Shown piece after piece: positions 43,752 through 53,151 of a DNA stretch of 64,000 nucleotides (the stretch's first letter is position 1; every line of letters starts with the position of its first letter). The position numbers and the translations under genes are program-made. The stretch is from Mucilaginibacter sp. OK283 (lineage in GTDB: Bacteria; Bacteroidota; Bacteroidia; Sphingobacteriales; Sphingobacteriaceae), in NCBI RefSeq assembly GCF_900110415.1, contig NZ_FODR01000003.1:186001-250000 (forward strand), in the 5' to 3' direction. The notes below the pieces were generated by a model. It did not search any database, had not been told where the DNA came from, and worked only from the letters and a program-made list of their open reading frames with translations.

Positions 43752-44501
43752 ATGAAAAAACTAATTGTTTTTGACCTGGATGGAACTCTTGCCGAAAGTA
43801 AGGCCGCGATAGATGCCGAAATGGCCAAATTATTTTCGGCACTCTTGGATGTGGCCAAAGTTGCCATTATATCTGGCGGCGGCTGGCCCCAGTTTGAAAA
43901 GCAGGTAATTGCCCACCTGCCTAAAGGTACAAAGCTGGCAAAACTTTCAATTCTGCCTACCTGTGGTACCAAATTTTATCAATATAAGCCCGCTGGCTGG
44001 AAAAAGATATATTCGGAGGATTTTACTGCCGACGAAAAGAAAAAGATCGTCAGTTCGCTGAACGAAGCTGTTGAAAAATCCGGTTTTAAAGCCGAAAAAA
44101 TTTGGGGCGAACAGGTAGAGGACCGCGACAGCCAGATCACTTTTTCGGCCCTGGGCCAAAAAGCTCCGCTCGAACCTAAAAAAGCCTGGGACCCCGATTT
44201 TAAAAAGCGCAAAAAAATTAAGACTATACTGGATAAGCTGATCCCGGATTTTGCCGTGAACCTGGGTGGCGCTACCTCCATTGATATTACAAAGCCCGGA
44301 ATAGATAAAGCCTACGGAATGCACAAGCTGCACAATATACTCAAGATACCTATTAGCCAAATGCTGTTTATGGGCGATGCCTTGTTTGATGGCGGTAACG
44401 ATTACCCGGCCCGCACTACCGGCGCCGATTGCATACAGGTGCGCGATCCGGAGGAAACAAAAAGGGTGATTGAGGGTGTGGTGGCCTGTTTGAAAAAATA
44501 G
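43752..44501 (+). CDS. HAD-IIB hydrolase, phosphomannomutase-like
   Basis: A 249-residue protein. Motif I is LIVFDLDGTLAESKAAID, with both Asp residues. The cap resembles eukaryotic-type phosphomannomutase, with VAIISGGGWPQFEKQV, LSILPTCGTKFYQY, ITFSALGQKAP, and VNLGGATSIDITKPGIDKAYGMHKL. The end LFMGDALFDGGNDYPARTTGADCIQVRDPEET carries motif IV. It could be a phosphomannomutase or a sugar-phosphate phosphatase; the sequence favours the PMM-like fold, but activity is inferred. Confidence 0.82.
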   Translation: MKKLIVFDLDGTLAESKAAIDAEMAKLFSALLDVAKVAIISGGGWPQFEKQVIAHLPKGTKLAKLSILPTCGTKFYQYKPAGWKKIYSEDFTADEKKKIVSSLNEAVEKSGFKAEKIWGEQVEDRDSQITFSALGQKAPLEPKKAWDPDFKKRKKIKTILDKLIPDFAVNLGGATSIDITKPGIDKAYGMHKLHNILKIPISQMLFMGDALFDGGNDYPARTTGADCIQVRDPEETKRVIEGVVACLKK

Positions 44502-44665
44502 GATCACAAGTTTAATTCAACAGCTATTTTGATCAACTGGCAATTTTTGCAGATTTGATATGCCCGGACATTCTGCACCTTTCAACAAAGCAATTTGAGC
44601 TTTACAACAAAATGTGGCCCCGGTGTTCTCCCGATATTTGTATTAACAAACAAATAAAAAGAGAC

Positions 44666-45550
44666 ATGGAAAAAATATGGTTTATAACAGGCAGTTCCCG
44701 CGGATTGGGGCGCAGCCTTACAGCAGCAGTATTAGCCAAAGGCGATAAGGTAGCCGCCACAGCACGCAACCCCGAACAGTTACAGGATTTTATAGATAAA
44801 TACCCAAACCAGCTGCTCCCTATTCAATTGGATGTAACAAGCCAGCAACAAATAAATGCCGCTATTGAAAGTACTATACAGCATTTTGGCCGCATAGATG
44901 TATTGGTAAACAATGCCGGCTTCGGTATTACCGGTGCTGCCGAAGCTTATACCGATGAGCAGGTGCACAGCCAGCTGGATACCAACCTGTGGGCGCCTAT
45001 AGCAATTACCCGCGCGGCGTTGCCTCATATGCGTAAACAACGGTCGGGGCATATTTTGCAAATAAGCTCCATTGGCGGCAGGGTAGGCAGCGGTGGTGTA
45101 AGCATTTACCAGGCAGCAAAGTTTGGCTTGAGCGGCTTTAGCGAAGGCCTTGCACAGGAAGTGGCCCCATTGGGTATCAAAGTAATTGTGATTGAACCGG
45201 GTGGTTTCCGCACAGATTGGGCCGGCGACTCGATGACCTACGCAAAATCAATTGAAGGGTATGAGGCTACAGTTGAAAAAAGGGCTGCCTTTTTCAAGAG
45301 TGGCAATTTTAAACCGGTTGGCGACCCTGATAAGGCAGCAAAAGTAATGCTTGAAATTGTTGATCATCCGCAGCCGCCATTGCATTTAATATTGGGCAGC
45401 GAAGGCCTGGCTATTGTAAAAGCATCCGACACCGCAAAAATGGCCGAGCTTGACAAATGGGCCCCATTAAGTATTTCAACCGATCATGATGAATCGGAGA
45501 ACTTCTTTGAATCAGAACAAGGCAAAGCATACCTCACGCTCAAAAAATAA
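44666..45550 (+). CDS. SDR-family oxidoreductase
   Basis: Read from ATG at 44666 (294 residues, MEKIWFITGSSRGLGRS). A longer ORF from 44555 would add 37 residues with no family match. The cofactor motif is TGSSRGLG, followed by LVNNAGFG and the active-site SSIGG and YQAAK. The C-terminal part is a variable substrate region typical of classical SDRs that act on small aldehydes or ketones. The neighbouring AraC gene (66 bp downstream, same strand) may regulate it. Confidence 0.88.
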   Translation: MEKIWFITGSSRGLGRSLTAAVLAKGDKVAATARNPEQLQDFIDKYPNQLLPIQLDVTSQQQINAAIESTIQHFGRIDVLVNNAGFGITGAAEAYTDEQVHSQLDTNLWAPIAITRAALPHMRKQRSGHILQISSIGGRVGSGGVSIYQAAKFGLSGFSEGLAQEVAPLGIKVIVIEPGGFRTDWAGDSMTYAKSIEGYEATVEKRAAFFKSGNFKPVGDPDKAAKVMLEIVDHPQPPLHLILGSEGLAIVKASDTAKMAELDKWAPLSISTDHDESENFFESEQGKAYLTLKK

Positions 45551-45558
45551 GGATCACG

Positions 45559-45601
45559 AATAATAGCTGCGCAGGTTTATTTTACAGGCGCAGCTATTAT
45601 T
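45559..45601. terminator. Strong hairpin between SDR and AraC genes
   Basis: AATAATAGCTGCGC and GCGCAGCTATTATT form a perfect 14-bp stem around a 15-base loop, starting 9 bp after the SDR stop and ending 16 bp before the AraC start. It can terminate the SDR transcript or shape the start of the AraC mRNA. Confidence 0.65.
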
Positions 45602-45616
45602 GTAAATTTGAATGAT

Positions 45617-46423
45617 ATGCTTAAACAGGATAAGGAACCCATTTTACAGCAAATAAAGCACTCCTGCTACATTGCCAGAAGCAGGGAGGGCGAACAGTTT
45701 GTGCCCGAGCATGTTTTTAGCTACCAGATAGCCGGCTCTATCCAGATAACCGACGGAGAGCATACTTATCATGTTAAAGAGGGGGATTTTAGGTTAAGCA
45801 AGCGCAATCATCTTATCAAATTTATAAAGTCGCCGCCACCCAATGGCGAGTACAGGGCTTTATCCATCTATCTCGACCAGCAAACCTTGCGTAATTTTAG
45901 TATGGAATACGGCCTGAAATCGGAAAAGCATGATACCGACGGCCCTTTTATTACTTTAAAGCCTAACGCCTTGTATAAAAGCTTTATGGAATCACTGCTG
46001 CCTTACCAGCAAAGCGGACATACCATTAGCAACGAGTTACAACGGTTAAAACTGCGCGAAGCTATATTGATATTATTGCAAGGCAATCCCGAACTTAAAG
46101 ATGTACTGTTTGATTTCAGCGAGCCAGGCAAAATAGACCTGGAAGGCTTTATGAACAAAAATTACCAGTTTAATGTAGAGCTAAAACGCTTTGCCTACCT
46201 AACAGGACGTAGTTTGGCCACGTTTAAACGCGATTTTGAAAAAACCTTTCATACAAGCCCCGGCAAATGGTTACAGCAACGCAGGCTGCAACAAGCCCAC
46301 TACCTGATTAAGCAGAAAAAGCAAGCCCCATCTGAGGTTTACCTCGAACTGGGTTTTGAAGACCTTTCGCACTTCTCGTTCGCGTTTAAAAAAGCATTTG
46401 GAGTAGCGCCTTCTAAAGTTTAA
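45617..46423 (+). CDS. AraC-family transcriptional regulator
   Basis: Read from ATG at 45617 (268 residues; an upstream in-frame TTG at 45608 is possible). The N-terminal cupin-like domain includes VPEHVFSYQIAGSIQITDGEHTYHVKEGDFRLSKRNHLIKF. The C-terminal HTH reads LKRFAYLTGRSLATFKRDFEKTFHTSPGKWLQQRRLQQAHYLI and SEVYLELGFEDLSHFSFAFKKAFGVAPS. The neighbouring SDR genes are likely targets, but this rests on position only. Confidence 0.9.
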   Translation: MLKQDKEPILQQIKHSCYIARSREGEQFVPEHVFSYQIAGSIQITDGEHTYHVKEGDFRLSKRNHLIKFIKSPPPNGEYRALSIYLDQQTLRNFSMEYGLKSEKHDTDGPFITLKPNALYKSFMESLLPYQQSGHTISNELQRLKLREAILILLQGNPELKDVLFDFSEPGKIDLEGFMNKNYQFNVELKRFAYLTGRSLATFKRDFEKTFHTSPGKWLQQRRLQQAHYLIKQKKQAPSEVYLELGFEDLSHFSFAFKKAFGVAPSKV

Positions 46424-46582
46424 AATATGCGTTCGGCAGCCAAAGTAACCGGTGGGTAATCAATTTGTATTGAGTTGTTTAAATAAATAAAAAAACTAAT
46501 TTTTAACGTAACCATTACGTTTAGGTTCACGTACAAAAAGATGTAAAAGGTTAGTTATTTATTGGTTTGAATTTTTGTTTAG

Positions 46583-46614
46583 AAACTCCCGGCTGCCAAC
46601 CGGGAGTTTTTTTT
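46583..46614 (+). terminator. Intrinsic terminator
   Basis: AAACTCCCGG and CCGGGAGTTT enclose a 7-base loop and are followed by eight T residues. It lies 160 bp after the AraC stop, so it either ends a long 3' leader of that transcript or an unseen short RNA. Confidence 0.85.
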
Positions 46615-46630
46615 GTGATAGTAAATCACA

Positions 46631-47395
46631 TTAAACGTTCATACCGCCTGATATCTCAATGCGTTGCGCATTTATCCAACGCGCATCCTCTGTGCACAAA
46701 AACGCTACTACACCGCCAATATCATCGGGCACGCCAACACGGCCAAGGGCGGTTACACCGGCAATCATTTTGTTTACCTGCTCATTATCGCGCACCACGC
46801 CGCCGCCAAAATCAGTTTCAATGGCGCCAGGGGCCACGGTATTTACCGCTATGCCGCGGGCACCCAATTCTTTGGCCTGGTAACGGGTTAATACCTCAAT
46901 GGCGCCCTTCATGGCTGCGTAAGCAGCGTATCCAGGGTTACTGAAACGCGCCAGCCCGCTTGATAGGTTGATAATGCGGCCGCCATCATTAATCAGGGGC
47001 AGCGCTTTTTGGGTTAAAAAGAAAACCCCTTTTAAGTGTACGTTAACCAGCAAATCAAAGTCTTCTTCATTGGTATCGGCAAAGGGGGCATGTATACCAA
47101 TTCCGGCATTGTTAATCAAAAAATCAAAATTGGCGGTGTTAAACTTATCCGTTAAAACCGTTTTTAATTGGTCGAAAAAGCTATCGAAGCTTTTAATATT
47201 TCCGGCATCTAATTGCAGGGCAGCGGCTTTAACGCCCAGGTTTTCGACCTCGGCTACTACGGCCTGTGCTTCATCTTGTTTGCTGTGATACGTGAGTATT
47301 ACGTTGATGCCTTTTTTGGCCAGGGCAAAAGCCATGTTTTTACCCAAACCACGGCTGCCGCCGGTAACAAGGGCTATTTTATTTGTTGGTTCCAT
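46631..47395 (-). CDS. SDR-family oxidoreductase
   Basis: A 254-residue classical short-chain dehydrogenase. TGGSRGLGK (cofactor), LINNAGIG, INLSSGL and YAAMK (catalytic Tyr-x3-Lys) are in place, and the end INAQRIEISGGMNV is normal. It uses NAD(P)H. The substrate is unknown. It is convergent with the AraC gene and shares the intergenic region with the terminator at 46583. Confidence 0.92.
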   Translation of the reverse strand: MEPTNKIALVTGGSRGLGKNMAFALAKKGINVILTYHSKQDEAQAVVAEVENLGVKAAALQLDAGNIKSFDSFFDQLKTVLTDKFNTANFDFLINNAGIGIHAPFADTNEEDFDLLVNVHLKGVFFLTQKALPLINDGGRIINLSSGLARFSNPGYAAYAAMKGAIEVLTRYQAKELGARGIAVNTVAPGAIETDFGGGVVRDNEQVNKMIAGVTALGRVGVPDDIGGVVAFLCTEDARWINAQRIEISGGMNV

Positions 47396-47485
47396 TTGTG
47401 TGTTTTAATTTAACAGTACAAAGGTAACGCGCCAAGTTACGCCCGGTTTGCGCAATTCAATCCGAAGTTTACCAATATCAAATTT

Positions 47486-47654
47486 TATTAGTTTATTGGT
47501 TCGCTGGTTCATTAGTTCATTGGTGGTTGGCGGCTAATTAGCTTGTTTGATAAGAGTGGTAATGTGTTTTATTTGGGCTATTTATCTCCAGCTATTCCCG
47601 TAACCAACTATGCCACCAATCAACAAATGAACTAATGAACTAATAAACTAATTA
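47486..47654. repeat. Inverted word-like repeat between SDR and ccmC
   Basis: The left block (47486-47525), of GTTTATTGG/TTCATTAG-type words, is mirrored by the right block (47614-47654), of CACCAATCAACAAATGAACT-type words. The arms are about 40 bp and imperfectly complementary. The right arm ends 24 bp before the ccmC start. Confidence 0.8.
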
Positions 47655-47678
47655 ATTACCTTTGCCCATCCGAATAAT

Positions 47679-48353
47679 ATGAAGTTTATTTATCAAACCT
47701 GGTGGAAGGTAGTAACCGTAATTGTGATTGTTTACACACTTATTGCGGGCTTATTACTTGGCGTGCCAACCATGCCCATCCTGCACGAAACTATCCGTAA
47801 TACTTATTTCCACGTACCTATGTGGATGGCCATGTTTACCGTGTTTACCATATCGGTTTACTACAGTATCAAGTACCTGCAAACAGGTAAAGAGGAGTAC
47901 GACCTGATAGCCGTAGAAAGCGCTAACACGGGCCTTTTCTTTTTTGTTATAGGGCTTATAACCGGCATGCTATGGGCCAGGTACACCTGGGGCGCTTTCT
48001 GGAGTAACGATCCTAAGCAAAACAGCGCGGCCATTGCGTTCCTGTTGTACTGTGCCTATTCGGTATTGCGCAACTCTATTGATGAGGAACAAAAGCGGGC
48101 CAAAATTTCGGCCATTTATAACATCTTCGCGTTCCCTATCATGATTGTGCTCATTATGGTATTGCCCCGGATGACAGATTCATTGCACCCCGGCAACGGC
48201 GGTAACCCCGCATTCGGTAAGCTGGATATGGATAACCGCATGCGTATGGTATTGTACCCGGCATTTATTGCCTGGAGCGCTATGGGCGTGTGGATAGCAT
48301 CGGTACGGTACCGCATCCGTTTAATTGAATATAAAAAGAACCAAATAAATTAA
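47679..48353 (+). CDS. ccmC: Cytochrome c maturation protein CcmC-like (heme handling)
   Basis: A 224-residue integral membrane protein with six predicted helices. Its hallmark is the tryptophan-rich motif WARYTWGAFWSNDPKQN near residue 105, the heme-binding segment of the CcmC/CcsA family, plus HVPMWMAMFTVF and LHPGNGG, which contain the His residues that flank heme. It belongs to the heme-delivery side of cytochrome c biogenesis. Its stop overlaps the next ATG by one base (TAATG at 48351-48355), so it is translationally coupled to the CcmD-like gene. Confidence 0.88.
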   Translation: MKFIYQTWWKVVTVIVIVYTLIAGLLLGVPTMPILHETIRNTYFHVPMWMAMFTVFTISVYYSIKYLQTGKEEYDLIAVESANTGLFFFVIGLITGMLWARYTWGAFWSNDPKQNSAAIAFLLYCAYSVLRNSIDEEQKRAKISAIYNIFAFPIMIVLIMVLPRMTDSLHPGNGGNPAFGKLDMDNRMRMVLYPAFIAWSAMGVWIASVRYRIRLIEYKKNQIN

Positions 48354-48562
48354 TGAAAAAGTTAACATTAATGTTAATGTTGTTGCTGAGCTTTGCTACT
48401 GCTTTTGCACAACAAAATGGTCCGGTTGAAATGGCCGACGTATTGCGCAGTTCGGGGAAAATATACGTTGTAGTGTGTACTATCGTGATCGTTTTTTTAG
48501 GCCTGGCCATTTATCTGTTTTCTATCGACCGCAGGCTTAGAAAAATAGAAAAAAATCAATAA
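48353..48562 (+). CDS. ccmD: CcmD-like small membrane protein
   Basis: A 69-residue protein with a signal-like N-terminus (KLTLMLMLLLSFATAFAQQ) followed by one membrane helix (IYVVVCTIVIVFLGLAIYLFS) and a short basic tail (DRRLRKIEKNQ). The size, position after ccmC and overlap of start and stop support CcmD, which helps release heme-loaded CcmE. Sequence identity to enterobacterial CcmD is low, as usual for this family, so the call relies on context. Confidence 0.75.
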   Translation: MKKLTLMLMLLLSFATAFAQQNGPVEMADVLRSSGKIYVVVCTIVIVFLGLAIYLFSIDRRLRKIEKNQ

Positions 48563-48601
48563 TAAAAAAGATAGCCCTATTTCGTTTAAACACTGATTTT
48601 G

Positions 48602-48648
48602 CTATGCATGCATAGTGTGTACCTGAAACACTAACTATAATATATTTG
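48602..48648 (+). promoter_or_regulatory. Palindrome and promoter box upstream of glutamate dehydrogenase gene
   Basis: CTATGCATGCATAG (48602-48615) is a perfect 14-bp palindrome. TATATTTG (48641-48648) matches the Bacteroidota -7 box 66 bp before the ATG at 48715. The palindrome thus lies around -35 to -45 of that promoter, a normal operator place. No TTTG at -33 is present. Confidence 0.45.
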
Positions 48649-48714
48649 CAATATTGATAAAAATTGTACCAAATTTGCACACTTTTTTAAGAGTTTAATA
48701 TTTATACAATAATT

Positions 48715-50151
48715 ATGGATACCAATATTTTAGTTGCCGACCAGGAGACCCACTTTTTTGGCGACGTATGTAAAAACTTTGATTACGCAGCACAGTTTAC
48801 TAAACACGACGCTGGTTTGCTCGATCAGATTAAGTCGTGTAACAGCGTTTACCGTTTCCGTTTCCCCATCCGCAGGGGCAATGGTTTCGAAGTAATTGAC
48901 GCCTGGCGCGTTGAGCACTCGCACCACCAATCGCCAACCAAAGGCGGTATCCGCTACAGCGAAATGGTGAACGAGGATGAGGTAATGGCCCTTGCTGCCC
49001 TCATGACCTATAAGTGCGCTATCGTAAACGTCCCCTTCGGTGGTGCAAAAGGCGGTATCAAAATAAACCCTAAAAACTACACTGTAAGCGAACTGGAAAA
49101 TATTACCCGCCGCTATACTGTAGAACTCATCAAGAAAAACTTTATAGGCCCCAGCATTGACGTACCCGCACCGGATTACGGCAGCGGCGAACGCGAAATG
49201 AGCTGGATAGCCGATACGTATGCCACCATGAACCCCGGTCAACTGGATGCTATGGGCGCTGTTACCGGCAAACCCATTGCTTTGCATGGTATTGCAGGCA
49301 GGAGGGAAGCAACAGGTCGCGGTGTGGCTATCGCCGTTCGCGAGTGTGTTAGCTTTGGCGATGATATGCAAAAAATTGGTCTGTTGCCCGGCTTATCGGG
49401 CAAAAGGATAATTGTGCAGGGTTTAGGTAACGTAGGTTACTACTCTGCAAAATTCCTGGCCGAGTTTGGTGCCATCATAGTTGGCCTTTGCGAATTTGAA
49501 GGCGCCATCTATAACGAAAACGGTCTCGACGTTGAAGCCGTTTTCCAGCACCGTAAAGCAAGCGGATCTATTTTAGGTTACGCAGGCGCGGCACAGGAAT
49601 TTAAAAACACCATGGAAGGCCTGGAACAGCCATGCGATATCCTGGTACCGGCGGCTTTAGAAAACCAGATAACCGAAAGCAACATCCGCAACATACAGGC
49701 AAAAATCATTGCTGAAGGCGCAAACGGCCCAACATCGCCCGAGGCCGAAGCTATATTTTATGCCAACGGCGGTATCATTATCCCGGATATGTATGCCAAT
49801 GCGGGCGGTGTAACGGTATCGTACTTTGAGTGGTTAAAAAACCTGAGCCACGTAGCCTTTGGCCGCATGAACCGCAGGTTCGAGGAAAACTCAAACCTTA
49901 ACCTGGTAAATATGGTAGAGGGTATTACCGGTACATCATTAACCCCGATGCAAAGGTCGACCATTATTAAAGGCGCATCTGAATTAGAGTTGGTAAACTC
50001 CGGTTTGGAAGATACCATGATCCGTTCGTACTACGAGATCAGGGAGATTTACAAAAACAACCCGGCAATTGATACCTTGCGCAGCGCTGCCATGGTAGGT
50101 GCAATTAATAAAATAGCGGTGAGTTACCAAAACTTAGGTATCTGGCCGTAA
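48715..50151 (+). CDS. Glu/Leu/Phe/Val-type dehydrogenase (probable glutamate dehydrogenase)
   Basis: A 478-residue enzyme that interconverts glutamate and 2-oxoglutarate with NAD(P). The catalytic stretch is [52 protein letters not shown], with the Lys of TYKCA and the active-site [14 protein letters not shown]. The nucleotide-binding fold begins at [22 protein letters not shown]. Length is slightly above the usual ~450, mainly at the N-terminus. Specificity for glutamate is inferred from overall similarity; related amino acids cannot be excluded. Confidence 0.9.
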   Translation: MDTNILVADQETHFFGDVCKNFDYAAQFTKHDAGLLDQIKSCNSVYRFRFPIRRGNGFEVIDAWRVEHSHHQSPTKGGIRYSEMVNEDEVMALAALMTYKCAIVNVPFGGAKGGIKINPKNYTVSELENITRRYTVELIKKNFIGPSIDVPAPDYGSGEREMSWIADTYATMNPGQLDAMGAVTGKPIALHGIAGRREATGRGVAIAVRECVSFGDDMQKIGLLPGLSGKRIIVQGLGNVGYYSAKFLAEFGAIIVGLCEFEGAIYNENGLDVEAVFQHRKASGSILGYAGAAQEFKNTMEGLEQPCDILVPAALENQITESNIRNIQAKIIAEGANGPTSPEAEAIFYANGGIIIPDMYANAGGVTVSYFEWLKNLSHVAFGRMNRRFEENSNLNLVNMVEGITGTSLTPMQRSTIIKGASELELVNSGLEDTMIRSYYEIREIYKNNPAIDTLRSAAMVGAINKIAVSYQNLGIWP

Positions 50152-50189
50152 ATATTTGGTCGTTGGTAATCAATGTTCTAAACTACCGT

Positions 50190-50263
50190 CATTGCGAGGA
50201 ACGAAGCAATCCCAAACTACGTGGGACTTAGCATGTAGAGGATTGCTTCGTACCTCAATGATG
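50190..50263. repeat. REP-like hairpin with GAGGAACGAAGC core
   Basis: CATTGCGAGGAACGAAGC (from 50190) pairs with GGATTGCTTCGTACCTCAAT (from 50240). The core is shared with the element at 34177-34260. It lies 39 bp after the gdh stop and may double as a terminator. Confidence 0.85.
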
Positions 50264-50345
50264 GATGTTCGATATTGGTAATCATGTGCTTAAAAACACG
50301 TCATTACCTGTTTTTCTTAACTTAAACTTAATGACACTGTGCTAA

Positions 50346-50395
50346 TGCCCTGTACAGTATGAATGTATTGCCCGGGCACAACAGGTATTGCCGTT
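50346..50395. repeat. Direct repeat copy A flanking the second FtsX gene
   Basis: It contains CAGTATGAATGTA (50355-50367), GCCCGGGC and CAGG-ATTGCC in the same order as the copy at 53085-53131. GCCCTG and CAGG can pair, giving a short hairpin. Confidence 0.75.
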
Positions 50396-50522
50396 CGCAC
50401 ACGTACTATGCTGTATCATATTCGTACGTTTTTATGGCGTTACTTTTTAATAAGTGATTGATTTTTAGGTGTTTAAAATGATGGCACAATGATGGTGAAA
50501 TCAATAGGTAAAAACCATCGAT

Positions 50523-52928
50523 ATGCTTAAAAATTACTTGCTGGTTGCTTTTCGTAACCTCACTAAAAACAAAGCTTTTTCGTTTATCAATATTGTGGGG
50601 CTGGCCATTGGGATGGCTGCCTGCCTTTTAATTTTGCAGTATGTTACGTTTGAACTGAGTTTTGATAATTTTCAGGCGAAGAAAGACCGTATTTACCGCA
50701 TTAACCAGGACCGCTTCAATAATGGCAAATTAAGTACCCGCTGGGCCGGCGGAGCTTTTGCACCGGGAACTGAGTTTAAAAACGATTTGCCCGAGATTGA
50801 AGATATGGTAAAATTATCGCCGGCCGGCGATATCCTGCTCAGTTATAAGGATCAGAAAATGACGGTTGCCAATAACTACTTTGTTGGCAATTCGTTTTTC
50901 AACATATTCTCGTATAAATTACTACGGGGCGATCCTAAAACCGCCCTGGCCGAGCCTAATACGGTAGTTATATCAAGCAGCGTGGCCAAAAAGCTGTTTC
51001 ACAACCAGGATCCTGTTGGCCAGAATATTATCATTTATAACGATAAGGGCATGAAGGTTACAGGGGTAATGGAGGATATGCCCGAAAATACACACATGAG
51101 GCTCGATTTTTTACAGTCATGGGCTACGCTGTCAAAAATTTACGCGCCGGGTATTGATAACCAGTGGATGAATGATGGCTGTACTACCTATTTGCTGCTT
51201 AGGCCGGGTGTTAACCCTAAGGTCTTAGAGGCTAAATTTATTCCCATTGTAAAAAAGGCGTATGATAAATATAAAGGCTCGGGCGAAAGCGGTATTTATA
51301 CCCTGCAGCCGGTAGGCAGCATTCACCTGTACTCCAACCTGATGTTTGAACTGCAGCCCAATGGCGATGGTAACTCTGTTTACCTGTTGTTGGGCATAGC
51401 CATATTTGTAATTATTATAGCCTGGATAAACTATATTAACCTGGCTACCGCCAAGGGGATAGGCCGGGCCAAAGAAGTTGGTGTACGTAAAACGTTAGGA
51501 TCGGCAAAAAAGCAACTTATTGTACAGTTTATGCTGGAGGCCGGGTTGCTTAACCTACTGGCGCTGCTGCTGGCGGTTATATTGATAATTGTTTTTTTGC
51601 CTGTTTTTTCCAATATATCGGGCCTGCATGTCAGCTTTAGTTTGTTTTTAAACCCGGTATTCTGGATAACGGTAGGGAGTATATTGCTGGTGGGCGCGTT
51701 CTTTTCGGGCTTTTACCCGGCGATGGTGCTGTCATCTTTTAAGCCTGTTGAGGTGATGAAGGGTAAATTGTCGGCATCGCCGCGGGGTATAATTTTGCGC
51801 AAGGGGATGGTGGTTTTTCAGTTTGCAGCATCAATTTTCCTGCTGATTGGTTCGCTAACGGTATTCAGGCAAATTCAATATATGCAAAACCAAAGCCTGG
51901 GTATCAATATTGATCAAACCATTGTGGTTAAGCCGCCAATAGCCAAAATAGATTCGTTTTACCGCAATATGAAGGCGTTTAAAAACAACATCCTTACTAA
52001 CCCGGCTATTAAAGGGATGACAGTATCGACCACGGTGCCGGGCGAGCCGGTGTCATGGAACGCGGGCGGCATTAAGCCCCACGGTGCCGATCAGTCGCAA
52101 GGCAAGCAATACCGTGTTATTGGGGGCGACCAGGAATACCTCACTTTTTACGATATGAAGCTTCTTGCGGGCCGCAGGTTTTCGCCCCAGTTTACTACCG
52201 ATACGGCTTCGGTAGTGTTTAACGAAAAGGCCATTCACCAAATGGGTTTTGATAAGCCCGAACAGGCCATAGGTAAGCAAATTGATTTTTGGGGCAAAAC
52301 CTATACTATTGTTGGTGTTGTTGAAAATTTTCATCAGCAATCACTACGGGATGATTACGACGCTTTGATTTTTAGGTGTATACCAGATTTGCGCAACCAG
52401 GTATCAATTAAAATAAGCACAGCCAACATACAGCAAACATTAGCTGGGTTGAAAACAGACTGGAAAACATATTTCCCCAATGATCAGTTTGATTATTTTT
52501 TCCTGGACGAGCATTTTAACAAGCAATACCAGGCCGATAAGCGTTTTGGCCAGGTGTTTGGCATATTTACATTCATAGCCATTTTTGTTGCCTGCCTTGG
52601 GTTATTTGGCCTGGTATCATACACCATTGTACAGCGTACCAAAGAGATAGGCATCAGGAAGGTACTTGGTGCCACCGTTAGTAATATTTTACAGTTGCTT
52701 TATAAAGATTTTGCCGTGTTGGTAGTTGTTGCTTTTGTTGTATCGGCACCGCTGGCCTGGTATGCCATTAACAAATGGCTGCAAACCTACTCGTTCCGGC
52801 TCAGTATCAGTTGGCTGTTGTTTGTTATACCGTTTATAGTGGTGTTTATCATTGCTTTTGTTACAGTATCATTATTAACGGTAAAAGCCGCATTGATGAA
52901 CCCGGTTAAGAGTTTGAAAACGGAGTAG
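50523..52928 (+). CDS. FtsX/MacB-type ABC transporter permease (second of two)
   Basis: An 801-residue double-FtsX permease with the same order as the one at 31659: TM1 (FINIVGLAIGMAACLLILQYV), MacB-PCD periplasmic domain, three helices (~285-400), one helix (MVVFQFAASIFLLIGSLTVF), a second periplasmic domain and three C-terminal helices, ending MNPVKSLKTE. TKEIGIRKVLGATVSNI is the conserved cytoplasmic contact. No ATPase gene is next to it. It is monocistronic and flanked by two copies of a short repeat. Confidence 0.9.
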   Translation: MLKNYLLVAFRNLTKNKAFSFINIVGLAIGMAACLLILQYVTFELSFDNFQAKKDRIYRINQDRFNNGKLSTRWAGGAFAPGTEFKNDLPEIEDMVKLSPAGDILLSYKDQKMTVANNYFVGNSFFNIFSYKLLRGDPKTALAEPNTVVISSSVAKKLFHNQDPVGQNIIIYNDKGMKVTGVMEDMPENTHMRLDFLQSWATLSKIYAPGIDNQWMNDGCTTYLLLRPGVNPKVLEAKFIPIVKKAYDKYKGSGESGIYTLQPVGSIHLYSNLMFELQPNGDGNSVYLLLGIAIFVIIIAWINYINLATAKGIGRAKEVGVRKTLGSAKKQLIVQFMLEAGLLNLLALLLAVILIIVFLPVFSNISGLHVSFSLFLNPVFWITVGSILLVGAFFSGFYPAMVLSSFKPVEVMKGKLSASPRGIILRKGMVVFQFAASIFLLIGSLTVFRQIQYMQNQSLGINIDQTIVVKPPIAKIDSFYRNMKAFKNNILTNPAIKGMTVSTTVPGEPVSWNAGGIKPHGADQSQGKQYRVIGGDQEYLTFYDMKLLAGRRFSPQFTTDTASVVFNEKAIHQMGFDKPEQAIGKQIDFWGKTYTIVGVVENFHQQSLRDDYDALIFRCIPDLRNQVSIKISTANIQQTLAGLKTDWKTYFPNDQFDYFFLDEHFNKQYQADKRFGQVFGIFTFIAIFVACLGLFGLVSYTIVQRTKEIGIRKVLGATVSNILQLLYKDFAVLVVVAFVVSAPLAWYAINKWLQTYSFRLSISWLLFVIPFIVVFIIAFVTVSLLTVKAALMNPVKSLKTE

Positions 52929-53084
52929 TTTCTGTAAGGTTGCGAATTAAGCAAGGCGGCTATGGATGGTTTGCGGTGGCTATATTACAGAGTCCGCTTG
53001 TCCGAACATGGCGGGATGGATGCCGGGCGGACACTTTGCAGCGTAGCAATAGGGATGGAAATGGATACCGGCCTATGTGGCTAA

Positions 53085-53131
53085 GGCCTGTGCAGTATGA
53101 ATGTACAGCCCGGGCCGCAGGCATTGCCATG
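53085..53131. repeat. Direct repeat copy B flanking the second FtsX gene
   Basis: It shares CAGTATGAATGTA, GCCCGGGC and CAGG-ATTGCC with copy A at 50346-50395. GGCCTG and CAGGC can form the base of a hairpin. Confidence 0.75.
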
Positions 53132-53151
53132 GTTAGTATCAAGTAGTAAGA

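Larger units (their letters stand above)
50152..50522. other. Repeat-bearing gap between glutamate dehydrogenase and FtsX genes
   Basis: 371 bp with no gene. It contains the REP-like hairpin at 50190-50263 and one copy of a repeat (50346-50395) whose second copy lies beyond the permease at 53085-53131. Confidence 0.7.

Noticed and set aside
43947..44507. 186-codon minus-strand ORF opposite the phosphomannomutase-like gene
   Set aside because: Antisense shadow; the sense frame has complete HAD motifs.
48730..49371. 213-codon minus-strand ORF opposite the glutamate dehydrogenase gene
   Set aside because: Antisense shadow of a highly conserved enzyme; no family resemblance.
52940..53146. 68-codon ORF through the repeat region
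   Set aside because: It runs through copy B of the direct repeat and consists of its translation; no start signal or family resemblance.
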